A stretch of DNA of 64,000 bases from Tomocerus qinae (Eukaryota > Arthropoda > Collembola > Entomobryomorpha > Tomoceridae), in assembly GCA_020055645.1 (NCBI GenBank), contig CM034548.1, forward strand, positions 28,942,201 to 29,006,200, given 5' to 3'. Position 1 is the stretch's first letter, and the number at the start of each line of letters is the position of its first letter. A model generated the notes under the pieces. It worked only from the letters and a program-made list of their open reading frames with translations. It was not told the DNA's origin and searched no databases. Positions 1-13,048 of this stretch are shown one piece after another. Made by a program: the position numbers and the translations under genes.

Positions 1-1985
1 GCAACCTATTATTATACAACTGTGAAATGCATTCGAGGCACCACTAGAATGGGGAAAATTCCTTTCGCCGGTGTTTGCATGTCGCAGTGGGGTAAGCGAA
101 GTGTATCGATTTTCTTCTCCATGTTTTCCTCTCCGTAATCTATCCATATCATTACTAAACATTAGTACTATATACTAGCACCTACATATACTGGCTCTTT
201 CGGTGGAATTTCAGCCACCAAATTGTGTAGTGAAAGTCAGACTGTACTTATACCCAGTTTTACAAATACAAGTTACGTTTCATCATATAAGCAGTATTAA
301 CATGGATAGCGTTTGTGTGTACGATGATATTATAGTAGGCTGTAGGTGAAGAAAGAAAGTAGAGCTGCAGTAGTGAAAGTCTATCCGGGAAACTTCCCTA
401 GTATTTGCGTTTCTCCTCCAGCGGCTCCTATTGCACAGTAATTTCTATCGGAGAAAGTCGGCCTCCCATTATTTTACTATTTCTATAATTACATTTTTGC
501 ATGTGGTCTACTTAACTAATTGCAAATTGATTTAATTGATTTCACAGTGCAAATGCACATAGAAGGTTGATTTGCCAAAGGAATCTTTTATTTTTTCAAT
601 TTCCTACATCGGTGTGAGTAGTGAAAGGTACGTCGCTTCTATTTTCTTATTCTAATTATCTAAATGACGGTAATCCCGTATACTGCACTAAATACCAAAA
701 CTAATATTTGTCTTTTGTAGTGAATTTTTAAGTCTGATAAAAGCATTTAATAACTGATTTCCATTTAGATATATATTACTTGGATAAATGTTCACAATTG
801 GTTCAAATGCTGATTGTGGACATAGTTATTCTTGCCATAGTACCATTACTACATAAATCAAATTTTCTTATACGCTACAATTTTCTCACTATAGTTTACA
901 ATATTAGTAGTGTACTATTAGGGATTATTTTTGAACTTATTTTGACAATTTTCTGTCTTTTGTGTTCCTTTTTAGATTGGCGAACTTAAAAAATATTTCC
1001 TTGGGAATTGTGTTCATTAATAAGTTAACGCTTCGTCAGAACAATAACTTGGACTTGCTCTCTTGTCATCAATCATTTACTGCCCAATATTGTGTTGATA
1101 TAAATAAAGGTAAATGGCTTTAACGCTACCATTTCTTAAGTAGTTAAATGAATTAGGATAAAATTTTGAATTTTTACGACTCTACTGGACAGCAATGATA
1201 TTTGTAAATTTACCTTCACAAATTACTATCATCTTGAAGAGTTATACTGTTCTCTTACAACAAATGTTAAAGTTGTAAAAGGAGATATCATAATTGGTAA
1301 TATTTTCTTCAATATTCTGGAGTACAGAATTTAGGAATAAAGAAAATCTTACCTGGTTTAATGAGATCTCATTTTACATATAATATTAATATGATAATTG
1401 CTTATTCAAGACAATAACTGTGAAAATGGAAAGCAAAATAATATCTCAACTGGACAAGTAGAGACAGATTCATTTTCATCGGTAGAATCATAAAATTGAC
1501 GCCTTCCTTAAAAAATGCTAATATTTGTATCAACATTCATTCAACACAGCTTAAAATTTATCTTTATAATATTCCAGACGGATTCCAGAAGAGGATAAAT
1601 GTAGTATGGGAGATTTCATCGTATAAATTGGGAAACAAAAGATTGAGGAGATCTTTCAAACGTCAGATTTATATATGTTAAAATAAATTGAAATGCTCCT
1701 GCGACATTCATTATCTAGGACCTAAAATACCAAACAGAAGAGCTGTAAGATGGATCTTTACTAAATAGTAGTTATCTGTTTAGTAAAGGAATAATTACCT
1801 ACGACATTATTAGAATTATCAATACTAATCTTAGTAAATAGCAAAATGAGCTAGCGAGAGAGTGACCATATAGTTGTCAATAATAATAACACTCCACCAG
1901 CACTGTACCACGTTAGATCTACTGCATACACACATACAGAAACTCTCTCACGCGTACAATAAGAAGAGATATTGATCGACTGAGA
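1..1985. other. Upstream region of the SLC35G-type gene, no firm gene
   Basis: No long conserved reading frame is visible. Two things suggest a spliced leader. A short open stretch from an ATG at 49 runs into a good donor after position 91 (TGGG then GTAAGC). Another consensus donor (AAG then GTACGT) follows position 627, with a competing GTGAGT at 613. Either could end a 5' exon of the gene beginning at 1986, but I cannot pick the matching acceptor. A 10-bp inverted repeat (CTTTACTAAA) lies at 1756-1788. Confidence 0.3.
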
Positions 1986-3770
1986 ATGGATAAAACACTC
2001 TACAGCGCCTTACAAGACGACCAAACAGAAAACGTGACAATGATAAATAGTACACCCCCCACAAGAAGAGGAATCAGCTTAGAAGGGTTTGACGATTCCG
2101 AGATGCTTGGGAGAGGTCGTCAGAGCCAAAATCTGAGCTTAGTCTCAGACAGGTTGTCAATGCCAAATGGAGGCGAAGGGCAAGACGGTGGAGAGGCAGA
2201 AGACGACGAGGATGAGGAGGATGAGGAAGGGATATCGTCGCCAGAACCAGAAGAGATGTGTCCTCTAGTCCGCCCATCCAAGAATCAGCGTCATCTCCAA
2301 CAACAATCCATTAATTCCACACAACGCAGTCACGCATTGAGAAACCACTTAAGTTTACCTCTCATAAGCTCCACATCTGTGACGTCACCAATGAATAACT
2401 TTGCCACCAACAGCGAAAAGCGCCCGGCTCCTAATAATGAATCTTTCAATATAAAGATTCCGTTTCCCCTCAAGAGTAGCAACTTCCTACGACAAACGAA
2501 CGTCGGCATAATCCCCCGTATGGAAAACAATATCAACACAGGCGGACAAAACTCTTTCAAGGTGAACAATAACGGTGGGAAGGGAGTCGACCCCATGGTG
2601 ATGATAGGTTTGAATAATGACGAGGACCAGTACTCGAGTAGTAGCCCATTTCACTCTGCGACCGAAGATTTTGGGATGGAGAACGACAATGAGAGGGATA
2701 GAGATCCACTAATCAAACCCCCGGCAAAAACAGGCGCATTCCATCATCTATTGGGAGTGAAGAGTAAATCCAAAGGATTGGGCGGCTCTTCATTAGGGGA
2801 TGGTGATGGAAACTCCAGAGACAAAGTTCTCCACAGCGACACTTCAAAACGTAAATGCTCCGTGGGAATATTTTTAGCTGCGATATCTTGCATATTTTTC
2901 GCTACCAGTGCGTTGATCGTCAAAGTATCGGATTTGCACCCGATGGAACTTCTGGGAGTTCGCGGACTCCTTCAGTGCATTTTTGTAACTCCACTTGTGA
3001 TCTCCACCAAAAATAGTTTCCTCGGGCCTAAGGGAAGTCGATCGCTCCTTCTATCCAGAGCTGTTCTAGGCGCCGTGGCACTGGTCATGTCATTTGCCTC
3101 CATTCATCTCATTCCACTGGCAGACGCCGCCACCGTCATTTTCACTTCCCCCGTTTTCGTCTCCATTTTCGCATGTCTTTGTCTGGGGGAGGTGTGCACG
3201 TGGTTTGACGTGGCCATGATTGCTCTCACACTCCTCGGTGTCCTCCTCGTATCCAAACCGTCTTTCGGGTTCATTAGCACCGGATCTTGGACAAGCATCG
3301 TAGGGACTTTCTGTGGCCTGGCCGCCGCCATGCTCACGGCTCTCGCCTTCATTGTTCTTCGCCAACTCAAACATGTTCACTACTCGGTGACTGTCTTCTG
3401 GTTCTCCACTGTCTTGGCATCCTTCGGGGCTGTTCTCACTGTTGCACTCGACGGATTCGCATTTCCAACCAAATGGACCAATATTGCTGAGTGCATTGGA
3501 ATTGGTGTCTGTGGATTCCTCGGACAGATCCTCCTTACTAAAGCATTGCAGATGGAAAATGCAGGTCCCGTCGCTGTGGCAAGGACCATGGATATTGTAT
3601 TGGCCTTCTTCTACCAAATCACATTTCTTCATGATACACCCGACTGGAAAAGTTATCTTGGTTCTATTCTTGTCGTTTCCTGCGTCCTTCTCACCGCCTT
3701 CCGACGATGGTATAAAGATGTCAAACGCTCTGACAAGACTGCCCACAATCCAGTCAGTCATCCCACATAA
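1986..3770 (+). CDS. SLC35G-type (EamA/DMT fold) multipass membrane transporter
   Basis: This is a single uninterrupted frame of 594 residues. The C-terminal part (about residues 292-575) is a run of roughly ten hydrophobic helices in two repeats, with the look of the drug/metabolite transporter (EamA) fold. Signatures include MELLGVRGLLQC, ADAATVIFTSPVFVSIFA, a GVLLVSKP loop and a second repeat ending near FGAVLTVALDG. This resembles SLC35G1 (TMEM20), a membrane protein of the endoplasmic reticulum/plasma membrane; the substrate is not evident. The first 290 residues are low-complexity, with an acidic run (about 69-83) and many Ser/Asn, and are much longer than the tail of vertebrate SLC35G1. 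The start is the first ATG after an in-frame TAG at 1914-1916. The body has no introns, unlike its neighbours. The family call is firm; the exact subfamily member is less so. Confidence 0.87.
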   Translation: MDKTLYSALQDDQTENVTMINSTPPTRRGISLEGFDDSEMLGRGRQSQNLSLVSDRLSMPNGGEGQDGGEAEDDEDEEDEEGISSPEPEEMCPLVRPSKNQRHLQQQSINSTQRSHALRNHLSLPLISSTSVTSPMNNFATNSEKRPAPNNESFNIKIPFPLKSSNFLRQTNVGIIPRMENNINTGGQNSFKVNNNGGKGVDPMVMIGLNNDEDQYSSSSPFHSATEDFGMENDNERDRDPLIKPPAKTGAFHHLLGVKSKSKGLGGSSLGDGDGNSRDKVLHSDTSKRKCSVGIFLAAISCIFFATSALIVKVSDLHPMELLGVRGLLQCIFVTPLVISTKNSFLGPKGSRSLLLSRAVLGAVALVMSFASIHLIPLADAATVIFTSPVFVSIFACLCLGEVCTWFDVAMIALTLLGVLLVSKPSFGFISTGSWTSIVGTFCGLAAAMLTALAFIVLRQLKHVHYSVTVFWFSTVLASFGAVLTVALDGFAFPTKWTNIAECIGIGVCGFLGQILLTKALQMENAGPVAVARTMDIVLAFFYQITFLHDTPDWKSYLGSILVVSCVLLTAFRRWYKDVKRSDKTAHNPVSHPT

Positions 3771-6700
3771 CCTATTGTTCTTTAGGTGACATTTATCCTC
3801 AACCAATTTTTTCTTCTTTTTAAGAAGTATGATCTCGAAATATTTCACAAATGAGTGATGGTACTTCTTTATGATTTAATAGAAGTTATTAGGTGAATAT
3901 TATAAGTCTGTAATCGTGCTATATGTACTACAATAGGGAACCATGATAGAGTTAAATATGCAGATGATAATAGTAGTATAGTAGTCTCATGTGATATCAC
4001 AAATACGTTTTCACTAGGACAAATAATGAAATTATCTGATAAGTTGGTAGCATTTAGTTCCTTTATTGTTCACAAACACAGTTAAAGACATCAACAAGGT
4101 TTGCACATTATAACTATATACCTAGTCATAATATTATGATTCTTCTATACAAGATAAGCTACATTAATGTAAAATCTAGACGTTTGTTTTAAATAATTGT
4201 GATACAATTATATTACAATGGCCGCTTGTGAGTTTCTACTCTGAGTGACTTTGCCCATGTTTAAACCCTTTACCCACTCTACAAAAAAAAGTTTTCTATC
4301 CATCATTCTTTTATTCATTTGATTTCTTTCATTCAAAAACTACATTTCTGTCTTAATACTGATAATACACAAACGCTGATCAGTGTCTTTCATATTACAT
4401 TGAAGTAACAAAAAAGGGTAAGACAAAATTAGAAAAGATGACATCTAACAATAACCTATAATCTATAAAACTCCAACTTGGGAATTTGGAAATTCAAATT
4501 CAGCAACTTCCAATCAGCTTATCTTTCTCTCAATATACAATCTCATGACAATTAAATTTGGGTTGGTGGGTACCAGTTTCTATCGGCCACATTTCAAAAT
4601 TTTCCATCTTTGTTTTCAAAAAATAATTCTTGATATCCTGTCTAAAGTTGCAAATAGTTTTTTAGAATTAAATTTAAATTAGGTCAAATTTTAGTCTGGG
4701 ATTAGACATCTAACAAAACTGATAAAAAAATAAAAATTGAAATGTACCTACTGAATTAAAATTATTAAATTATTAAATCATGAACATTCTAAATTGTTCA
4801 TGATTTAATTCTGTTAAACCATTAACCCAGTTTTAATTAAGGCCGATTTCTTTGATTTGAAACTTTCGTCGCAGTCTCAATGTATAGCAGTATTGGTTCC
4901 TCTCCAAGTATTGCTTTTTTCCATAATATTGATATTTTAAAGAATGTTGACTTTTGAGATATGAAGTCATATAAAGAGCATATAAAGCATTTTGTTTACC
5001 ATTGTTAGAGTATTAAAAGTCAAATGTATTGAGTAATATGTATTCTGTTCCTAGTTTTATAATCGGAAGATGTATTCGCTGATATTTTTGATTGTACTGA
5101 TATGACATACGTCATTAAATCAATTATTGCCTCATTTGCTGTAGTTATGTTACTTTTGCAGTGTAACAATGAGGAGTAGAAAGTGTAACATGACTACGGT
5201 AGTCTATTGTGTCTGAATATTATTCTACCCACAACTGGGCAGGTGTACTCCTTTAGTGAGTTGAGTTGAGACTGCGAAGAATTTTTGTTTGAATGAAGAT
5301 TGGAGGTACTGAAGTACACACAAACAAATAAAATAATGCCTATAGAGACATACAATGGTAGCAGGTTAGTTAACATTCTTGAGACATCGCAAGTATTTAA
5401 GAGAGCTATCCAAAGACTAATGGCTACCCACACTTACACAAAAACAATCCAAGTAGTGTAATGCGTTTGCCTACTATTGGCACATGCTGATTTTTATACA
5501 CCTCCGTTGATACCAAATTGTGTTAGTTACTTCCATTACTCCTTTAGTTGTCATGTTATCAATTATTTCTACTTTCATTTGACTTTTAAAGTATTTCTAT
5601 AATAATTTTTGAATTAGAACAATCTACTAAGATGAGAAAGAATTAAAAATTGGTAAAGTTATTTAAATAGCAACCTGTACCTACAATATTTAATGTTACG
5701 AATACCAATAGAATTCGCTAATAGGTTGTCTTCTACAGGATGCTCTATAAAGCAATCCTACCTACGCATCAATCATCTTCAAAGCAATCATGATGAGAAT
5801 TTAAAGTCCCTAATGTTTTTGACGTACATACAATAAAGTATAGTATAAAAGATGAGGAGGCAAATCTACACTTCCCCAAAATTGAAATCTTAATATTGTG
5901 ATCAATGATTGTGGTCAACATTATAAGATATCCCGTGGAGAAAGTGAAATAATATAATTGATAGACATACTACTATTTTGCCAAATATAAATATCTTTTA
6001 ATGAATAAATGAATAAGAATAGGATCTCAAGTTCATTGTCAAGATTTATTGTATTGATTGGTGAATTACAATAAAATGTGCATGTAATATTGATAATCAA
6101 TGCGTTGCAAAATAGGGCGTTGCAATGTCACACACAATTACTGTTTAAATATCACTGCGTGAAATGTTTCATTGGGTACTTTGATGCTATCTTACTAATA
6201 CATAGGTGGATAGGCAAAAATGAGTACTAGTTTTCTAATTACAACCTATCACTTTAGTTTGATTTGTAATGATAAGGAAATTAATAGCAAAGCAACCATT
6301 TATGCATTTTTGTGATATCCCTATAATATACTCTTTAACTATTATAATGACTAACCTTAATAATTTGGCTAGTTCCCGATGTTATAGGTATAATTAGGCA
6401 CAAAAATAAGAAAATTGTGTATATAAGTATATACCTGACCTGACTCGGGATCTGGCGTAGGAATGTTTTTAATATTATCATGTTTTTTCAGTTCCTATAA
6501 ATAAGATTACACAATAAGAAGCCAATTTTTTATAATATATTTGTGAAAATATCTTTAATTTTTTATGTACATTATGTTATATAATTAAAGTGTTAGCATA
6601 TAATATTATTATAAGTATATGTATGCATGGTTTTAATAAAATTGTAAACAATATAGTAAGCAAAGTTAAGACAGAACCTTGTTGCATAAATAATTATCCT

Positions 6701-9700
6701 AACTATTTTATCATAGACAATTATTTTTATACTTTTATTTAAAGTTTGTTTGATATTGATGTTCTGTAGTTTATCTTATGTGAACCTGTATTGCCAATAA
6801 GCCTTTAATGTTTAAATTACAAGTGGATGGTAAATATGAATTATAATACTACCTATTAGTATATACTTAGGTATCTATAAATTAAATACTATGTGACAAT
6901 TTTAAAATGTTAAGATTATCTTCAGAACTGAAAAACTACTTAATTTTTGTCTATGCATTATGAATGCAATGGTGGGTGGTCGTGAAAATATTAATAATTG
7001 ATTAAAAATGAAACAAATCAATATATTGAATACCATAGCCATAGTTCCTGAATTGTCAGGGGAAATTTTATTGCTTTTAGTATCTGGAAAATAATGCAAG
7101 TATTATGTTCAACCTGGGACTGAAATTTGGGAGATATGAGAAAGCTGGAGGAAATAGCTTAATTAATCTGTAATTATTTGAGTGAATTTACGAAATTGTG
7201 ATGTAAAATTATACAAATACTGGAAACTTAAGAAGAGTGTGCAAAATCAAATCAGATAGTAAATACCTACTTAATAAAACAGATAGAAATAGGTAAAATA
7301 TTATCCAGAAATCCAATATTGGTACCTACATACTATATCTTCTCTACCAAAAATTCCATCATCTACTAATCTAGATGTAATAAAATAGAACTAAAAATTG
7401 TGGTGTTAAATGAACAATTGACTGTGTTGCTATTACTATAAATGTCGCGGTTGTTCACAAAATTATGAACAATAATATGTCAGTGCGTGTGAGCATGTCT
7501 ACTATTATCAATATATTTACCTATATTTACAATGTGTAAAATAATAAATAAATAAGAATGACCACTAAACCTGAATGATGTTGCGAATAGTATAAATATA
7601 CAAATATCTCATAAGGTCTCTCATAGTGGTAAATTTTGATAGATATGATTATTGTATAACGGAAATTGTTTGCTTCATCGCCAATTATTGGGCCGTTTAA
7701 ATATTTTAGCCATATTGGAGACTATAGTGGAATTAGTTTACTACTAATCAATAAGTCAATCAGGAATGCAAAAACGAAAACGTTTAAACCACATACTAAA
7801 ATAATTTTGACGATAATACCCATGATTATAATTTAATAATTTACAATAATAATTGTGTATTTAAGTATTACTAGCTGTTAATTAAACCCATCTGTTGTCT
7901 ATTATAATTGTACTGAGACGCAGTTATTAATATTAAGGGAGGGAGATGATACCCACATATTATACTTACATAGCTAACCATATTATGTATAATAAGCCTT
8001 ATCTATCAATGTAATGCCCCCAAATGATTATTGTAAGGGGATATTATGTAATGAAATGAGGAGCGGAATAAACGAGCAAAATTAAAAATCTATGTGGTTG
8101 TGTGGTGGCTATAATAAGGCTTATTCGGAATTCATTATTATGCAATCATTTTTGCATGTAAATCTGAGTAGTTTACTCTGCTTACATGGCGTAGCAAATT
8201 TTTTCTAGCCCAAAAGAAGATTGTCCATTCATCCCATAATGTTACAATAAAAGGGCTTTGCACAAACCATCTTGTTTCGTATTAGCCATGTACAAAAATA
8301 AAAACCAAAGCTGTAAGCCAAAGCCACCCATGATAAAAACTTTTAGCCATTGCCATGTCACCGTAGAAGCCCCTTTTTGGGCAGAGATGATAGAGATGAG
8401 TTAAGCCATATCCTCCTCTAATTCCAAATCCAAATGAGTGGACTCCACCCTGGTTTTTTAGAAGATCGAATATCCTTGAATTGACGGGATGCGATAACAT
8501 CATGAGCAAATTATTGCAAAAATCTCCTCATAACCTTATCTTTGCGTAATTATAGCTGAAAAAATAATTATAAATCAAAATTAAAAAACTATAAGTACTA
8601 CCTTAACTAGATTAACTTTTTATCTCCATTTCAAAGCTTGAAATTCAAACTACACGACCTGCTGTATTTAAGCAATACAAATAAATAAATACTACGCATA
8701 AAATAAATATCATTATGTCTAGTAACTTTTTGAAAGAAGCTACGCAAGCAGAGTAACGGTGCTATAGAGGGAAAGAACATAACTGAAATATTTAATTAAT
8801 CGTAACAGTGTCACAATGTACATTTCAAGAAAAATTAGGTGGGCGAGGAATTGTGCGTCCTACAATGTTATTTATTGCCATTTTTTATAGAAAACAATGT
8901 ACATACACTTATAATTAAATATCAGCCTTAATTATGAGTTAAATTACGATCGCGTGTATCTAATGGTCAAAGTGTGCTGGATGGCATCTCTAAAATCGGA
9001 AATGTTAAGAGTAGGTAGTATATCAATGATATGTACCTACCATTAGTTTATATAGACGGACGTTGGTAACAGACATGCTCTATAAATAAATGTAAATTGC
9101 TCTACAATTATCCAATAATTATGAATAGGATTTTGAAGGTAGTTATGCTTTCCTAATTTAGATGATATTTATACGTGTCAATATTTAATTTGTCCCTTTC
9201 ATTTACTAAGCATATAATTACAGCATGTCTGTGTTTATTTGTAAACTCGTGCCCATCAATCTTATCAAAAATGTCTCAAGTCTCAACTACCAATAGAGAT
9301 GCATAAATTCCTATTTAAAAAATCTATCCATATTCCACATTTTTGACTTGTTTCGATACAAAACTGTACAATTATGGTTGGATATCTGGACAAATGAGCA
9401 AAATGCGTTTAGATTTAAAAATGACATTAAGTATAATGCTAACGACGATTACGCTTGAATAATCGTAGCATAAAGTGACATGATAAACTCTCTGGGGGTG
9501 CGTAAGCTTGTGTCTGCAGCATACATAATTTGAATATGCACACCTCTGCATTGTGAAAATGTATAGGTAGCTGTTGTATAGATGGATGCAACAATTAGTT
9601 GGAGATGAACAGAAAATAACGTTTTTATACGAAGGGAATTAATAAATCTCCAAATATGATCAGTGCCCAAGGACATGGTCTGTGGGTTTATTAGTTAGTT

Positions 9701-10427
9701 AGCTCCCATTAGGAGAGCCTTACGTGGCGTGCTAATGGAGTTATACGGTTCCTAATATCACATCATACGACGACCATCAACGACTACATATAAAGCATAT
9801 TAGTTATGACGCTAAAACAAGCTACTGATTTGACTGATTGTGTATGCACCTTGTACACTGCTTAATCCATATTTTCATGAACACGGGACACCTTCAAATT
9901 CAGATACATGCAAAACGATGAGAAGGCAAGTAACAAATAACTGTCTATAGAGTATACTTTACTTGTATATGTTAATAAGCAAGAAACACTTTCTATAAAA
10001 AATCTGACATGGGATGGGAAGGGGATTCTGCCGATCTGCATATTGTTTGCGTGGGATCACCACTCGGAAAGGTGAGCCCAGACGTGCAAAATCTATACAG
10101 GGTGTAGGTATTCTCTATAGCTTGGCTATCAGACAAACTTTTCCGTTTTATTTTCTAATCTTTTAATGTTAGGTGAATTACGACGCATCTGTCCACTTTC
10201 GAGCTAACGAGTAACAAAACCTACGGCTAAGTTGATAGACAGGATCAACCACAACTACTTACAGCCCTAATATTTTGTGCGTTCTCCCTCACCCTATTTA
10301 CCATAGACAGGTACTGTAAACAATGTTGCTTTGTAATCTCTCTACTGTGCATTAATCACTGCATTCCATACTTGTATATGTCTTTCGATGTGTAGAGGTA
10401 GGCACAGGTAGGGCATGCAAGACACCT
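3771..10427. other. Long AT-rich intergenic region
   Basis: About 6.6 kb between the transporter and the promoter of the next gene. Reading frames here are short, low in complexity and look like no family I know. Apart from the hairpin at 4772-4809 I see no structured element. Confidence 0.6.
4772..4809. repeat. Perfect 15-bp inverted repeat (hairpin)
   Basis: ATTAAATCATGAACA is followed after an 8-nt loop by its exact reverse complement. The stem is A/T-rich. It could be a chance palindrome, a tiny element end or a small RNA hairpin; nothing near it decides. Confidence 0.6.
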
Positions 10428-10467
10428 TATAAATATCTGAGAATTCGCAAAAGCCTTCATCAGTTCC
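10428..10467 (+). promoter_or_regulatory. TATA box plus initiator for the DPY/EGF-protein gene
   Basis: TATAAATA at 10428-10435 is followed about 32 nt later by TCAGTT (10460-10465), the arthropod initiator consensus TCAGT. If the A at 10462 is +1, the TATA box begins at -34, slightly farther than the usual -30/-31. The leader exon with a good donor directly downstream supports a real promoter. Assignment to the gene starting at 13049 is inferred from position. Confidence 0.5.
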
Positions 10468-10634
10468 CACTGGGATCTTTCTCAGAATAATAAGCATTCA
10501 CAGTGCAAACAGAAAGAAGCAGCGGACTTCTCACTATAATTGTTTTATATCAGGAAGTTTTGTTGGCCTATTCAAGTGTGTGTTATTTGCACTGTGGTGT
10601 ACTTGTCAAAAGTTTATTTGGATTCGGATTTAAG
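10462..10634 (+). other. Probable 5' untranslated exon of the DPY/EGF-protein gene
   Basis: It starts at the inferred initiator and ends at a consensus donor (TTTAAG then GTAAAT). The next acceptor that fits is TTCTGTGTAG at 13031-13040, eight bases before the start codon at 13049. This implies a first intron of about 2.4 kb. That intron (10635-13040) holds no recognisable gene; a 13-bp direct duplication (ATGCATGTCAGTG twice) lies at 12531-12556. Confidence 0.45.
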
Positions 10635-13048
10635 GTAAATACCTATACTCTACCAACTTCCATTAAACTAATCATTTAATAACATATTAGCAAAGTCCAT
10701 TAGTTACCTGGTAGAAATTATTACATATTTAGGCTTATCATTTCAACGATATAAATTACTATGATTCACGTTTCTGCTATTACAAGTTCAGATAAATAGA
10801 TCATTTCATAATTGCAATTTTTGAGATAATTAGAAGTCTCAGTGCATTTTTTAAATCAAACTTTATAACACGAATACCATATCTACCATTATAGCTTTCA
10901 CGATCATAAATTGTTTGGAAGAAATTTGGAAAGTGAACTTGAATTTAAATAGCTAGCATATAAAAAGTAGCTCTGTTGCTATTTTATGAATGTAGCAACG
11001 AATATATCTAAATGAATACAGGTAAATCATAACTGAGTAAAATTATATCTCACTTGCTATCTGCAAACACTTTACGTTGTATAACCACCGAGAAAATTGA
11101 TTGACACCTTTAAATTCTGAGAATGATATTCAATATTCATGTCTGCATAGCAAATGCAATCTAATGTTGCAGAATGACATGATTTTATTTCAAAATGCTA
11201 TTTGAACATATGACTTCAATAGTTAAAATTAAATTTAGATCTACATGTTATTGATGTAATTCTTTCTGTCCTGCAACTGCAAGGTTGACTCAGTACCCAA
11301 AAAGGAAAAATTCATTGTTTTGGTAGCCATGACCAGTCTATCCAAATGAAAAGATGTGTCGATGTCATTTAGTGAAAGATTTTGCTATCAGAGACGATGC
11401 TATACATAGTAGACTAGAGGCACAATTCAATAGTCATGGTTAGGCTTTGATGTTGGTACGTAGACGTTCCAATTGTGAATAGGGAGTATGAATCATGTAT
11501 TATTAGACAAACAGCTTGTCGTGATACACTAACGGTGTCCTTTGGATTACATAAGAATTAACCAGCAATGTCAATACTACATTATCTCATAGGAGCTTAA
11601 TGTCGTATATGGATAACCACAACAATGAAAATTGGGCATTAAAACGTTTAAATGTTTGAGTCGTACTTTATTATCAGGAGTTGAAGTTCTTAAAAAGGTG
11701 GTCATTAATTAGTACCTACCTGTTGTAGTATTAGCATAAAATATTAGACATGAAAGCACGTTAAGTGCCGTGTTAATTTTAAAGAATTCCATCGCATGGT
11801 TATATCGAAGAAAGTGAAATGTTGATTTATAAGTGAACTCTACAGAAATGGAAAATAGAAACAGGTCTATGGGAATGAATGAGTAGGTGTCAATAGTATA
11901 ATAATGACGAATATTGAGAGTAGCAGTCACATCATCCACAGAAAAACATACGACGAATATGTCATACCTACGACCTACACATAAATACAAATCTGATAAT
12001 TTACTTTTCACTTGTCTTGTATATCTTATGTCGGGCTGGCAAGGCAGGGCGTTACCGCTTGTCATTATAATTCCAATTTTTTCGCCCCATATCTTCTTCA
12101 GTTCCTCACACAGCATGAGCACGGCATTAGTATATTTTGCAAACATGCAAAAACTTCATTGTTGATAGGAGTTGTCGTAGATAATAATTAGAATACCATT
12201 TTTGTCTTGTAACAGAAGTATCTAACCATAGTTGTTTAACAAGGCCAGGGCCACTTAAATATTTAGTACAGACAACTAATACCCAAATCATAGTTCACTT
12301 TATATACTCTTAATTGAAAATGGATATCATCATTTTATCTTTAATAGGGATTCAGTATTTACGACATGTTTTTATACAAATACTACTATTATAACCAGAT
12401 TTACTACAATCTATATTATTGCAGAGAATTATGTCAAACTATATGCCAATGTTAGGTTGAAGACAAACAAACAAATCTTCTATTGCAAAATAGATGCTTC
12501 AAGAATTGCAACAAATGGCACCTGTAGCTCATGCATGTCAGTGATGCATGTCAGTGTCAATTTGTCTATTATTCCTGAAGGTTAAGGTGAAAATAAAGCA
12601 AACTAGTTTTAAATAAATTGCACAAACAAGCTGTGTAATAGTATTGCTTAAAAACAATGCATAAAAATACTTCCATGAGACTTGCTGGCAGCACGTGTCT
12701 ACTTTATACGCTTAGAATTACCTTAGTTTATATTGTGAGAAATGCTAAAGCAATTGAATGGGGGATTATGTTAATAATTCGTTTCACGATAAGATCTCCA
12801 TAACGTGGGATGTGCATAATATATTAGTAAGTGTTGATAACAAATTGTATATGAAAACGGAATGCTTTTGACAAACTATCGTGACTCTTTTTATCTGTCC
12901 ACATATGGAGGAATTATGCATTTTTAGCAAATGCAACTTGCAATTAATCATAATTATCCAGAGGTGCGGTAATAGTAATGCATTAATTTGGTATTTTCTG
13001 ATGTTAGCCTTGTCTGAATTTTTCCTTATTTTCTGTGTAGGAAGACAA

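Noticed and set aside
3090..3848. 252-codon minus-strand frame across the transporter gene
   Set aside because: It lies opposite the conserved transmembrane part of the SLC35G-type gene, mirrors its codon bias and has no domain of its own.
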